From Ephemerocybe angulata (lineage: Eukaryota; Basidiomycota; Agaricomycetes; Agaricales; Psathyrellaceae), in contig JAACJK010000014.1 in assembly GCA_013368325.1 (NCBI GenBank), forward strand, positions 62,001-126,000: a DNA stretch of 64,000 nt, in the 5' to 3' direction. The position numbers and the translations under genes were made by a program. The first letter of the stretch is position 1; the number at the start of each line of letters is the position of its first letter. The notes beneath the pieces are model-generated. The model searched no databases. It saw only the letters and a list, made by a program, of their open reading frames with translations, and was not told where the DNA came from. Shown here piece by piece: positions 1 to 12,039 of this stretch.

Positions 1-2389
1 CAAAGGAAGATTGGATCCTCCTAGAAAAATTGGTCAGAAATCGGCATCCGGAACCTGGGCTCGTGACTCGGCAAAGGGGTTTCGGGGCTGGTGTACGCCC
101 ACAGGGGTGTGGGATTTGTAAGGGGGGCAGATTCTCTGAATAACCAAGGGCGAGGAGGTACGGGGGTGGCACTGGGTGGCAACAGGGAATCGGCAATTTT
201 CTGCGTGGGGCAGCATGGTCGTTTCCAACCCCGCTCCAGGCTTCCCCAGGATGTCCGAAGGCTAAATAAAATAATACGGTGACCATGTGGAGAGCTTCTT
301 CGTAATGCGGAGGTGATTGATCTAGGCTGGGGTGTTCTCCATCGGTCTCTCGAAAGGCGATGAACTGATTACACCACGATAGACCCCTGATAGACCACGC
401 TGCGGTAATCCTATGGCAAAGTATGGCAAGCACAAAGAGGTGAGAGAACTTTGACGAATGGACATACTTTGGGAAGGGGATACTCCCGGGGTGACTCCAT
501 GTGCCACCTGCGTAAGCGGCGGGGAATCTGGGGTAGCAAGTTAGCGCGTAGCTTCTCTCCCTCGTAAAGGGCTGAAAGCCCCTTCGGATCTCAGTGGAAA
601 CTTGTCGATGTATCGTTAAAGTGCTGTAGAGGTGGCCTGGAATCTAGGAGGAAATGCTCACCTCCTATTGTCCCAGCAGAATACGGGCGGAAGGGTTTTG
701 AGTGCGTCAGGTTTGCTTTGACTCGGTGTTCGATTGAAACAGTAGTCCAGGGGCAAAGGCACCGGACGCCACCTGTGGCCATACTGTATATATATACTAG
801 AGCCGTAGAAGAGCAGGTACTCTTCGCTTCCTGCTCAAGAATCATCGTGGAGTCAATCTTGCGGGGGATCTTCGAAAGTCCACGAAGTGTAGCATTGCTG
901 TGCCAAGAAGCAAAATAGACTGGAAGGGAACTCCCGTTAACCACTTTAAGGGTCGTCGAGTCTAAATGGGCAAAAACCGGTCAGGTCTTCAGTGATAGAA
1001 CCAGTCGAAGCCAACGGCGTTCCGCCAAATCACAGTGGCAGCTCACGTATGCTCACCTATATGCTCCTATATACACCGGCCATGTGTAGATCGACTGAAG
1101 AGTCGTCGGCACCGCGAAAGTTGGGATCGCGAGGTTATTCCGCCGGACCCCCGACTGGCTTCGTACGGCCAAAACAAGCCAAGATACCGGAGAATGAGGG
1201 ATCGGCAGTCTAAAAGCATTTCAAAGGGTGTGTTTGCCACGAGAACGAAGCTAGAATACCAAGAGGGGATTCCAAAACAGTTAGCGGACCTCGAGGGGGA
1301 TGTTTTGGAACCACCATGGAATGATCTGCATTGGACGGAAGGATCATAGATTCATAGATGCTCTCGGAAGCATATAATAACGTGGACCACGAGGAAATGG
1401 GATGGATTTTGTCACTTCCCACCTTGACCCTGTTCGGCGAAGGCAGGTATCGACAGACCTTCTGCTTTTGCAGCTTACCCAGAGGTTCAGTCGCTCCCAT
1501 AGGATATAGAGAGCATGGTCAGGACTCAACTGAAAGGAAGAAGTCGCAAGAGTCCGTTGGATTCCTTGTATTGGATATAAGCGCTAAATTGGGCGGCCTC
1601 TTCGTCATTGAGCAGGTCCAGACGAATGCATAGGTGACCTTTCATCGGCAAGTCGGCGCCAAGAGAAGCAGCCTGGGTGCGGCCCTGCCTCATGAGCACT
1701 ATGGGTGGAACGCCCGGAGACGGAGCTCCGCATGGTACGTCGCTTGGGCGGGCACAATCCACCGGCAGGGTCAACAGGCAGCCAGACAGAGGGACTATCG
1801 ACTTGGAGGGCCAACAGAGGCTCGGTTTGCATCCACTTCGAAAATGGATGACAGTCGGGAAAATTTTGAGAGACTGCGACGGCCCCAATTTCCCGCACAA
1901 GATAAAGGTCGAGTGAAGCAAGCGTCGCAATCAAGTCGCGATGCGGCAGACTCCAGGTACGGATGCGGAGTATGCCATGCCGTCAAGTAAATGCCCACCA
2001 AGACCACCAAGTACCAACGTAGGTTCTGCAAACTTCGCCTACCGAATGCTTGAACTTCTTTCTCAACACACAGCTCATGAGTCATTGTACGCACGGAAGG
2101 ATTGAAGGATTTCCAAGGTCCTGCCATGGTTGTATGCAGAGTGAGACTGCACTTAGGCGCGAGTCAGATGCGGTTCATGGAAAGTGTAGTAAATAGCAGG
2201 AAGAGAAGCACAGACTCGGACTGCCAAAACCGGATGATGTGGTGACTCGCTGGGCGCTTGTGCGGTTTCCCACGAGCACGGGTTTGCGACCAATCACGGG
2301 CATACGAATTGAAATTTACAGCTCATTACCTTCGTGTCAATAGCTTTCATCTTCTGTCCTATACATTCCGATACAAAACTGACTCAACG
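1..2389. other. Gene-poor stretch, no supportable gene
   Basis: About 2.4 kb with only short open frames in all six frames. The longest (about 134 codons on the minus strand near 1526-1930) has no recognisable motif and no convincing splice partners. The last 100 bases or so are the 5' flank of the heme lyase gene that starts at 2390. Old decayed sequence is possible but I cannot identify it. Confidence 0.5.
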
Positions 2390-3285
2390 ATGGGTCAAGC
2401 GTCCTCCAGCCCTGTTCCCCCCAACTCTGCTTCGGGATGCCCCGTTCCGCACCAGTCACAACCGAAAACAGCTCAAGCCGCCGAAAAATGCCCCGTCCCG
2501 CACCAGGCGCCTCAGGAACCTGCAAAATGTCCTATAGACCACGGATCCATCAACCCAGACAACCAAATGCCCAAGCTCTCGCAGGCGCAGGCCCCGAATC
2601 AGTCGATTGAACTGCCAACAGACCGGACAGAGTCGTCGATACCGCGCGGCGACGAAGGACGTTGGGAGTACCCATCACCGCAGCAGTTCTACAATGCGCT
2701 CGTTCGCAAGGGATGGGAGACACCCGAAGAGCATGTTGTTACCATGGTCGAAATTCACAACTTCCTCAACGAAGAGGCATGGGAGGAGGTAAAGAAGTGG
2801 GAGAAGAGGCACGATAGGTACGCTGACTTGAATCTCGTATTCTGGACTCTGTTGCTCATAGCCGCTTCTATTAGCTCTGGCGATCTTCAGCTGGCTCGCT
2901 TCAAAGGTCGGCCAGGTGAGATGTCACCGAAGGCCAGAATTCTCATGGTCGCTGGCTGGCTATTCCCATCCCGCTTCAAGTCAGTCCTTAATCACTAGCA
3001 CTTCTGAATCCAACTAACATGGATATCTGCAGTTCTGAACCCCCATTTGATCGTCATGACTGGATAGTGCGCCGGCCAAAGACGGGTGAAGAACAGAGAT
3101 ACGTCATTGACTATTATTCTGCACCCCCGCAAGAGGATGGTTCTCCCGTCTTCTCTCTCGATGTTCGCCCTGCGTTAGACAACTTCTCCAGTGTGCAGGA
3201 TCGAATCGCGGTCCTGACCGAAGAAGTCTGGTCGAATTTCCGCAAGGACCAAAAATCAAATGGGTCCAGCAGCAAGGCATCGTAG
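2390..3285 (+). CDS. CYC3: Holocytochrome c synthase (cytochrome c heme lyase)
   Basis: Attaches heme covalently to apocytochrome c in the mitochondrial intermembrane space. Exons 2390-2817, 2875-2979 and 3033-3285 join to 261 residues, the usual size for the family. The N-terminus has three Cys-Pro heme-regulatory motifs (CPVPH, CPVPH, CPIDH). The conserved core follows: WEYPSPQQFYNALVRKGWET, then VEIHNFLNEEAWEEV, then LARFKGRPGEMSPKAR, then PPFDRHDWIV spanning the last splice. The ATG at 2390 is chosen because it starts the short Ser/Pro leader before the first CP motif; the frame is open further upstream. Intron 1 (57 nt) is a multiple of three and has no stop, so a retained form would stay in frame, but the spliced form fits the family better. 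The gene stands alone on + with the broken secreted-protein copy downstream. Confidence 0.93.
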
Positions 3286-3732
3286 TACAGTTTTCATGCC
3301 ACCCTTGGATATCCTCTGATATCCTACACAACCGACGGTGTGTTAATAACATCGTCATGCTTGGACAAGACTCGTTTGTACGTTATATCACCCTACCCTA
3401 TAGATTTCTCATTATAGTCACTAGCATATAACCTCATCTCCTTTGTACATATGATTGCCACCAGCACTTGGTGCTAGGCCCCACCGCGGCGTTCCCAAAG
3501 CTCCGTCTTTCTTGAGGCCATCCATCTTATCTTATTACGAGAACTGTTGATAGTTAACAATGGCTCTCGCCAATTTGTCAACTTCAGCATGCATGGGGAG
3601 ATCATATGCCTTCCACAGATACATCCCCGGCCTTCAATATCAAGCTTCAATGCTCACCGACACGATGAGGGGGAAGTTCAACGGTTGAAGAACTGGTGAA
3701 GTTCCATTTTTCACCTGAACCACCTCATTCCC

Positions 3733-4452
3733 ATGCGCCTCGCAGGCATCGCAACTGTCACTCTTTCTACCGTCGCCCTCGCCTCTGCCTCGGTCCCACC
3801 CCCTTAGCCCGGCGCGTCGCTGGCCAAGCATAACAGATTAAAGCAGGTTACAAGGCGGTAGTTAAAAGCCAGGGCCAACTATCCGGAGTACTTCAGTTTC
3901 GATAAAAGGCAAGAACGTCGACCAGGTCCTTCAGCCGCGTAAAGCAGTGGCTTTCCTTCAAAAAGAACGCGGTCAGTTCGAGTCGTGAGTAGACTTATTA
4001 CTGTAATAACTCACGTCTTCGTGCCTGACTTACGTCTTTATCTTCCGTTTCTTCAGCGATAACGGCACTGTCTACGTAGACGCTGAGAACTACAAGGCAC
4101 TACTGGAGAAGGGCGCGGACTCGAGGGCCGAATGCTGGGGCATTGCTTCCAGGACCTACAGGAAAGTTTACAACGCTTTCGGGAAGGCTTTGCTCGCCAT
4201 CTCCGTTCCTCATTACAAGAATTGGAAAGCTACCCTCATCCCGGGATATATCTTCTGGCTTTCGAGACAGTACGTTTCCTGGTGCTTCCGCCACTTCGCT
4301 GATATGGCTGCTATGGCATGCAGAATTTACATTCGTACTGAATACGTTGACGAGCTGGAGCCCCTTTTGTTGGAGGACGGGAATGGACTGAAATTGAAGT
4401 CTACGGCTTCCAGCTTACCAGGCGCTTTTTCGAAGCCGCGGCTGCCTTTTGA
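3733..4452 (+). pseudogene. Broken tandem copy of the secreted protein at 4789-5554
   Basis: This stretch aligns along most of its length with the intact gene 1 kb downstream: signal-peptide start at 3733, the FL-x-RGQF region, the exon 2 core with ISVPHYK-W, and the final exon with VDELE--LLLED. It cannot make the full protein. The frame hits TAG at 3805-3807 just after the signal-peptide region. A block corresponding to part of the Kex2-site region of the intact copy is missing around 3890-3920. A one-base loss near 4380 shifts the C-terminal frame. Equivalent introns are still visible (about 3986-4056 and 4270-4323). It is therefore a decayed tandem duplicate, function unknown. Confidence 0.8.
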
Positions 4453-4700
4453 TTGGCGCCCATTCTCCAGCGCACTAGCAGGCGATGAGCGACCTTATTT
4501 TTCAAACTCTTCATGTAATATGCTGACATACTAGGCATTTTGTATCCTTTTGTTGAGAGAGAGAGAGACTATGTTTATAAGTACTCCAGTCAGTATGTGC
4601 GTGATAATGGCCACAGATAGAGTGAACATTCCTGATGTCACTCGGGGACACCGCAACTGTCACCGTCGCCTGCGGGCGCTCCACTCATGTCACTGAAAGT

Positions 4701-4710
4701 GTATATATAA
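4701..4710 (+). promoter_or_regulatory. TATA-like box of the secreted-protein gene
   Basis: The run gtatatataa lies about 80 bases upstream of the ATG at 4789, followed by a pyrimidine-rich leader. This fits a core promoter TATA element. It is seen in sequence only; the transcription start is not known. Confidence 0.5.
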
Positions 4711-4788
4711 GATCTTACAACATTCAGCGCTGGCTCGATAGTGGGTTATTTTTGCTTCCCCTTTTCCCATTTCTTTCCGCCAGCCAAC

Positions 4789-5554
4789 ATGCGTTTCGCA
4801 AGCCTTGCGATTGTTGCCCTCTCCGCATTTTCCTCCGTTTCCGCCTGGGTTCCAGCACCGCAGCCCGGCGGAACCGTCGCGAAGCGCCACCCACTCAAGC
4901 AGGTGTCGAGGGAGGAGTTAGTCGCCCGGGCGAAGTATCCTGAGCACTTCCTCAAGAGAGACAACACCCCCTCCGGTACACCTGACCCCTGTGGATTCAG
5001 TAGCAATTCTCCAACTAGGAGAGACTTGGTCGTCGATCAGGTCTTGCAACCTCGTGAAGCGATCGCTTTCCTCAAGGGGCGCGGTCAATTTACGTCGTGA
5101 GTGTCATGCCTCCTCACCGTTTCCTTTGTGTTAGACACTTATAATTGTGTGTCACTCCTCCAGGGATAATGGCACTGCCTATATAGACGAGGACTACGTA
5201 GAGCTGTTGCAGAAAGGCGCAGAGAGAGCCGCCAAATGGAGCTTTGCATCCCGGACTTACAGAAAGGTGTTCAACACCTTTGGGACTGCACTGGCTGCCA
5301 TTTCGGTTCCTCATTACAAACATTGGAAAGACACACTCATGGCTGGGGACGTCTTATGGCTCTCTAAGAAGTGAGATACCGTCCCTGCTTCCGATGGTAT
5401 TTCTCTGACACGCACCTTGAATAGGACGTACATCCGCCATGAAGACGTAGACGAACTCGAGCGCCTCCTCCTGGAAGATAAGGATTGGACCGAGCTCGAG
5501 GTTCATGGGCTTCATCTTCCCAGGAGCTTTTTTGAAGCCGTGACTTCCTACTAG
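4789..5554 (+). CDS. Small secreted protein, function unknown
   Basis: Exons 4789-5096, 5164-5370 and 5425-5554 give 214 residues. The N-terminus is a classical signal peptide (MRFASLAIVALSAFSSVSA) followed by a Pro-rich stretch. Several dibasic sites (AKR, LKR, TRR) lie within the first 85 residues, as in proteins trimmed by Kex2. The rest is a compact, charged, mostly helical-looking domain with only one visible cysteine (DPCGF). I recognise no family. Its neighbour upstream is a decayed duplicate of the same gene, so the locus arose by tandem duplication. A TATA-like box sits about 80 bases upstream, consistent with a well-expressed or regulated gene. A secreted or cell-wall role is inferred from the signal peptide only. 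Confidence 0.85.
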
Positions 5555-5968
5555 TTACGACATGGTGTTAGCTTTCCTTTCTCCCTCCTCCCTAGAAACT
5601 ATCTTGGACACTACCCACTCTTTGACTTTTTTTTTGGTTCTACTTTGTTGATAAGTAGATGTAGTATATCCTTCGCTAGTTACACTCTTTAAACCGTTCG
5701 CTTGTTAGACAATTTACCTTCAGCTTCAACCCTTCTTTAGTTACTTTCTTTACTACCCAATTACACTCGTTGATAGAAAATTGTAGCGTCAGCATGTTGA
5801 GGTTCCTGTCAACTTCCTGAGCGCCCGGGCCACAACTGAGCAACTCCGCACCGTGATTGGCTCAGGATCATGTGACTGAATTTTTCTGAGTGAATCCGCC
5901 GGAGTCAGTTGCCGAGTGACGCATCTCCGGAATAACTCGCTGTTCTCTTCTGCGTCCAACTCTGCACC

Positions 5969-7645
5969 ATGCTCCCCAGACATCTCCAAAGCCTCGTAGC
6001 CCGTACTGCGCTGCGCAACAGGAACATTCTTGCTCAGAGAGCAGCATTCTCGCAGCCGTTCCGGATAGCACCAGCAGCCGCATCATCCCAATCCGCTGGC
6101 TTCCATAGCTCGTCTCGGCGGCAAGCCGAAGCGCCCAGGTCGCCATTCCAGACCTTCGTCGACGTGCTCAGGGACGAGTTGAGGAAGGACAGAGAATTGC
6201 AAGACAACGTCAAGCAACTCCAGGGAGATGTTGACAAGCTCCAGGATGCGGAGGCCATGAAGAAGGCCAGGGCCGCATACGAGCGGGCCAGGGTACGTGG
6301 CAGCCATTAGACGCGACCTTCATGGTCCTAACTATGCACAGTTGACTTCCAGTATCAAAGAGAATCCAAGGCTTCGTGCAGCGGCTGAAGAACTCAAGAA
6401 GACTGGAGTCAAAGTCGGAGATGCTGTTGGAGAAGCATTGAGGACGATGGAGGAGAGTGAGGTTATGCGGGCTGTATGTCTTTCGCCTCACCTTTTCCTC
6501 GCCTCCAGGTTTCTGACATTGGAATAGATTTCTCGAGCGACCAACGCCGTTTCATCGACATTGGAAAAGTCAACAGAGCCCATCCGAAAGACTGCCGCTT
6601 ACAAGTCATTGGCGGAGACCCTTGTCGACGCGTTGGACGACAGCGGGAGTGCCAAGCACGCTGGGTTCGAGGAGCGTGAAGCCCGGAGATTACGAAGACA
6701 GAAGCGTCTTGCTAAGGCTGGGTTAACCAGGGGGCACATTACTGCCGCAAATCCTGAGTACGTTGACCTGATATGCATTCGGTATCGTTGGTCTGTTTGA
6801 CTCATAATCTACTGTAGAGCAGGCGAGGCACTCGTTCTCCACAAAGACTCCCCACGGCAAGAAGCATGGAACAAGATGAAGGAAGAGAGCCCCGTTTTCA
6901 GGAAGCTCTCTGAAATGCGCCAGGCATACGACGAATCAGAAAATCCGGCGGTCGCGACGGTGCGATCAGTGACGGAAACTATCGGTTCATGGTTTGAAGA
7001 GAACGAGACTGCCCAAGTTACGCGCCTTATGAAGGCCATCGATCCTTCGTTCACCCGTGAATCTTTCGAGCGGGAGCTTCGAGAGTACATTGTACCGGAA
7101 GTCGTCGATGCATACCTGTCGGCAGACCAGGAGTCACTGAAGGCATGGTGTGGAGAAGCCGTAAGTCCTTTGCACTTTCATATCGCGGGCGTTGCTGACA
7201 TGGTTACCAGACGTACAATGTCCTCTGGGCGACAATGGAACAATACTTGAAATCGGGACTCATCAGCGACAGCAAGGTCCTTGATATTCGTCAAGTCGAT
7301 GTGCGTTTTGTTCAGTCGACTTCTGGCGCCTCGATTAATGAAGTTTTATAGGTTATGGACGCGAAGATCACTGAGAACGATATCCCGGTCTTCATTGTCT
7401 CCTTCGCCACCCAAGAAATGCTGCTGTTCCGCAATGCCAAGACACGAGAGATCGTCGTTGGAGCTGAAAACAAGGTGGAACAGTGCACCTACATTGCTGT
7501 CATCACTCGTATTCCCGAGGAAGCGGACAATGAGCTGACTGCTGGATGGAAAGTCATTGAGGTACGTCTATCTCTTATCTGTTGCGAGGAGCGTCCCCTA
7601 ATATCTTTCCAGATGGGACGACGAAGTGCGCGCGCTTATCTATAG
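5969..7645 (+). CDS. TIM44: Tim44, mitochondrial import motor subunit
   Basis: Tim44 tethers mtHsp70 to the TIM23 channel at the matrix side of the inner membrane. Seven exons (5969-6292, 6342-6473, 6528-6757, 6818-7160, 7211-7300, 7352-7561, 7613-7645) give 453 residues, close to the yeast length. The N-terminus is a basic, Ser-rich presequence. It is followed by a charged coiled-coil stretch (DVLRDELRKDRELQDNVKQL) and then KENPRLRAAAEELKKTG. The C-terminal half is the Tim44 domain, with AWNKMKEESPVF, MKAIDPSFTRESFERELREY, VDAYLSADQESLKAWCGEA and the closing DIPVFIVSFATQE. All introns are 49-60 nt with consensus ends and keep phase. The assignment is secure; exact splice choice at the first acceptor (6341 rather than 6352) was set by frame. 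Confidence 0.94.
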
Positions 7646-8826
7646 ACTTGAAAAGTACACCCGCTATCCTACACTATAGACTACCACTATTGTTTACTCA
7701 ATGCTGCTAAGGCAGCATAATCACTACTCCCTCGCTGTTTATACCACAGACTACTTCTAATTGGATCCCGGCCGTTTCTTGAACGCTCGTTGAATTACAG
7801 TATTCCACATGGGCGCTTAAATGTATATCCCGCGTTCGCGCATCTTTTTGTATCACTCAATAGAGGTCTCGAATGCGGAAACAAACGACCTCCCTTCCGT
7901 GGCTTTACACCAAGGCGGAAATAGTCCGACTCTTCACTTTTCGCGTGAAGTTGGAGTGCTAAATGCCCTTGAAGGACAAATCTCGAGGACCAGCCTTGCG
8001 ACAACGTCGCGTATCCTTCAGGGCGCTTTACACCTTCGAATTCAACTCCAACTACTCGATGCATTCATCAGCCCTCACTATGAACTTTTGCCCAAGGAAA
8101 CCATGCACATCGAATTTGAAATGGCACACTGTTCTCAGGACCGTGTATCCACCGCGATGGTGATATATACACGTCGCAAGGTTGTAGCAATTGTACCCAG
8201 CCATGGACTGTATGGATTGTGGGCCGGGTAAGTAGCCCCTGTTGTGGTGGAACTTAGTATCTTTACCATCTAGTTATGGGTAAGCTGAACTGCCGCCGTG
8301 TGGGTCCCTTTGGCTGGTGGAAAACTGAAAGCTGCGCCACGGCTTACCACGAGCTCGGGATGGGGTCTAGTATTCGCTAGAGTCGCGTACTTCGGATCCT
8401 TCGACGCTGCGAGTAATAGTCTGACGGGAGCTCTCCCGCCGATGATGGGTTGGCCCGGGAGGCTATCCTCATAGATGATTTGCTAGAGAGGATAGTTGTA
8501 GTAGTTGGCCGCGGTACCGACTCTTGAGTTAAGAGGGGTGAAAGACTCGAATGTGAAATTGGAGGTAACTCATTGTCGTTGATCAAAGCGTTGCTGCGGT
8601 ACGTCCAAGCCTTCACGTCTCTGCAGGTCCTCCCACACCAAAGCTATGTCAAAGCGACGGCTCCGGGTTGGTCGCGTCCAAGTCGCGTCCGAACGCGCAG
8701 TGCGATCAAATCAATTAAGCGCGCTCACGTGTGTCGTTAAACTCGGGACGCGCTTTTCTCACGGGCAAACAGGACAAGAGGACGGAGTTGAACCTGGTTC
8801 CGACCACAACGCCGACATAACGCACC
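7646..8826. other. Intergenic region between TIM44 and PIF1
   Basis: About 1.2 kb with no supportable gene. The longest open frame (7821-8231) has no family signature and no sign of splicing. The final part before 8827 is the PIF1 5' flank. Confidence 0.5.
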
Positions 8827-11086
8827 ATGCCAGCAGCCTCCAGAACATCTCAGTCGGGGCTCGCTCGAGCCAAAAACCGCGAGGACCAGTGGGGGTCGTC
8901 TAATATGTCTCAACCGTCTTCCTCGCAGCCCATCGACTGGGAGCCAACGCCTCCCAAACCCAAGCCGAAGGCGCCCAAACGGGACAATGCAGCCCGTATG
9001 AAGTTCATCGAGCAGGCGTTGGCCGAGGCAGCACAGAAACCAGCCCCTTCCCAACCTACTCCGCTGACAACCTCGAGCGTGCCAAACAAGAGGCCCAGCA
9101 CCGACGACATTACGGGTAACAATGCCACAGCGAAGAAAGCGAGAGTTCTGCCGCCTGGCTATGCAAAGCAGAGCATCGTTGCCAGCACTTCACCATCCTC
9201 TCGTTCCACTCCTGCAGCCCAGTCGAATACGCCGTCATCATCTGCCCCGAGATCGAAATCAAAGCTTGCTGGCGTGTTCCTCAGTAAGGAGCAGAGCCAT
9301 ATCTTGAGGCTTGTTCAAGAAGGCAACAGTCTCTTCTACACGGGTAGTGCTGGTGAGTTATACTCTCGTGCCCAGCTCCTATATGCTGACGAAAACTAGG
9401 TACTGGCAAATCCGTCCTCCTTCGAGAAATCATCAAGGTTCTGAGGATGAAGTTTTCAAGAAACCCTGATTCTCTCGGAATAACGGCGTCAACAGGTATG
9501 TATATGTGCATATATGCCTGCTTCTTTCTAACACGCCACAGGTATCGCGGCGTGCAATATTGGCGGCCAGACGATTCACTCCTGGGCGGGCATTGGCCTA
9601 GGCGTAGAGTCCGCAGAAGAACTCGCGTCGAAAATTCGCAAAAACAAGAAGTCGGTCACGCGTTGGGCGAGGACTAGAGTCCTCATCATCGATGAAAGTG
9701 AGCTATGGTTCCCATGTTCGGTATCCATGATTCTCATACGTGCTCGCAGTTTCGATGTTGGATGGCAACTTGTTTGATAAATTGGCGAAGATAGCCAAGA
9801 TGTTGAAGAAGTCGCCGGAGCCGTTTGGTGGAATTCAGGTGTGTTGAACATTCGCGTGTCTCCGCCATTTGTCTTATTTTTGGTCTAGGTTGTTATCACC
9901 GGGGACTTCTTCCAACTGCCTCCTGTGTCGAGAACCCAGCCCAAGTTCGCCTTTGAAGCCGAACTGTGGACCGAATCGATCAAGCACACCTTTAACCTCA
10001 CGAAAGTCTTCCGGCAAAGCGATCCAAGTAAGCCAAGATGTTGCTTCCTCCTGTTTCTCTTGAATCTGAGCCATGGATCAGGATTTGTCGATATGCTGAA
10101 TGAGATGCGGTTCGGGACACTATCTCAACGCTCTATCGACGAGTTCAAGAAATTGAGCCGTGACCTGCAGTTCAATGACAATATTGAGCCGACTGAATTG
10201 TGAGTGGATGCTCCACGCTATTTCCAAACTTTTACCAAAGCATTCTTCAGGTATCCCATGCGAGAGGGCGTCGATAGCGCGAATAGAGCAAGGCTAAGGG
10301 CACTTGGATCCCTCCAGAGCTACGCAGCCATGGAAAGCGGGACAATCACGGACCCAACACAGAGGGAGAAGATATTGTCAAACTTCATGGCGCCGAAGCA
10401 CCTGGAGTTGGCGATTAATGCGCAGGTTATGCTTATCAAGAATGTAGATGAAACGCTCGTCAACGGCAGCCTTGGGCGTGTTGTAGGATTTGCTGACCCT
10501 GATGACTACGCGAAGGGCGATTCAGCCCAAGATGCCAGCGGAGTGGTTGGTGGAGGCTCTATGAATCTTACTGCGAAGAAGGGGCCGTCCACGGGCAGCA
10601 GAAAACCATACCCAGTCGTCGAGTTTGGGATGACGAACGGTACCAAGAGGAGGGTTCTCGTGCTGCCTGAAGTCTTCAAGTTCGAGCAACCGGGTGCTCA
10701 GCCCAGCACACCTCCCGCAGCCAGCAGGACGCAGGTGCGTTTTTGCTTTTTTCCTTGGAGGGTTTGAAACTTTACACCGTTCCCCTTCCAGCTGCCTCTT
10801 ATTCTGGCATGGGCAATGAGTATCCACAAATCCCAGGGTCAAACCTTGGATCGCGTTCGGGTTGATTTGAAGAAGATCTTCGAGAAGGGTGCGCTTCATT
10901 GGATTGTCTTGCTTGTCCCCAGCCCTAATCCGAATGCATTCTACAGGGCAAGCCTATGTCGCTCTGTCGCGTGCCACGTCTCTCGAAGGCCTGCAGGTGC
11001 TCAACTTTAAGCCAGGCCAGGTGATGGCGCATCCTAAGGTTATACAGTGGAGCAAGTCTCTCTCTACGATCCAAGATGATCTGTGA
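8827..11086 (+). CDS. PIF1: Pif1-family 5'-3' DNA helicase
   Basis: Pif1 helicases unwind DNA 5' to 3' in the nucleus and mitochondria, acting at telomeres, G-quadruplexes and mtDNA. Nine exons (8827-9352, 9400-9495, 9542-9697, 9750-9838, 9889-10027, 10082-10199, 10251-10734, 10792-10888, 10947-11086) give 614 residues. Helicase motifs appear in order: Walker A GSAGTGKS (about residues 172-180, across the first splice), [21 protein letters not shown], Walker B IIDEISML, motif [11 protein letters not shown], then [36 protein letters not shown] and the final [11 protein letters not shown]. The first 150 residues are Pro/Ser/Lys-rich and probably disordered. All introns are 46-58 nt. The start at 8827 is the first in-frame ATG; a second at 8905 is possible. 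Confidence 0.94.
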
Positions 11087-11678
11087 AGGAGGCCCCTCGT
11101 CTTCCGCTTTTCCTTTGCGTTTGGCTTAGAATCTCGATGAAACTCCTGCCGCTTGCGCTCATCCTACTCTCACTCGAACACGCTTCGTCGAAACGTTGTA
11201 ATTTTACTGTACTTACTCCTGTATTAATTTTTCATACTTGCACATACATAGGCCGTTGCGTGTGCAACTGTAGCCTCTTTGGATTTTCATTGTTCAAATT
11301 TGACTTCGAAAGGCTTCGAGATGTCTCCAACTTGGCAACTATCAAAAAGGTGAGGTTTGGATAGATTAGAATGGATTCACGTACGCTTCAATTGGACTGG
11401 AGTCGTCCGAGAAGCTTCTTGACCCTATTGTTTTGTATATGCGCAAGGGTCAAATCCGACCTCGTGGTGAGAATGAGGTGACCTCCTACGTTATGCTTTG
11501 CTTCTCGTAGTGAGGCTCCATCTGCCGCCACCGCGCAACTACTACTCTTGCGAAGGCAAACAGACGCTGAAGAGGTGGCCAAACACAAACAGACGCCCGA
11601 GGCCAAACAAAGTAAAAGCCTCCGGCACCAAGCAAGGACAAACACCGTTGCTGGCGGGTGGCGGGCTAGATTCGGAGT
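11087..11678. other. Intergenic region downstream of PIF1
   Basis: It holds the PIF1 3' flank and then sequence that follows the broken Walker A of the helicase fragment on the minus strand. I see no continuation of a helicase there and no other gene. Confidence 0.45.
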
Positions 11679-12039
11679 CCCGTACCCAGTACCAGCACAC
11701 AAGATTCCATCGTAGCCTTGGAGCACTCGTCGGATGAGGTGCACTTGCCAGTCGTCCGGCGTGTACTTGAGCTTGAGCTCGGAGACTAGGCGGCGCTTGA
11801 TAGCAGCGAGGGAGAGGTTGAGAGGAAGGTCTTCACGAATACCTGGCAGCCGTGACCTTCCTGGGGCCTTGTGCTTTCGAGGGGAGTCTTGAGGAGGTGG
11901 TTGGCCGGTTGGCTGGCTTTCACGACGCGCCGGTTGAACACTTATGGGCGTCGTTGGGCGGTCAAGGATTATATCACCTTAAAAGTTGTAGAATATCAGT
12001 ATATAGTCGTTCTAAACATATTAGAAGCTTACCTGCCAT
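11679..12039 (-). pseudogene. Truncated RecQ-like helicase fragment
   Basis: On the minus strand an ATG at 12039 starts ATG GCA G, followed by a consensus intron (12032-11978). A second exon then runs from 11977 in the same frame. It encodes a Pro/Arg-rich leader and then a segment that looks like the start of a RecQ-type helicase domain. The visible motif is LVSELKLKYTPDDWQ, then HLIRRVLQGYDGILCAG and GTGYG, the beginning of Walker A. The essential Lys-Ser of the Walker motif is absent: the frame continues with TPNLARH and loses similarity. Nothing resembling later helicase motifs follows. Multi-copy RecQ-like genes are common in agaricomycete genomes; this is the 5' end of one, cut off at motif I. 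Confidence 0.6.

Noticed and set aside
1526..1934. Overlapping minus-strand open frames of 109-134 codons in the first 2.4 kb
   Set aside because: No motif, no splice continuation and composition like the surrounding non-coding DNA.
7821..8231. 136-codon frame between TIM44 and PIF1
   Set aside because: No recognisable domain or splice context; likely chance.
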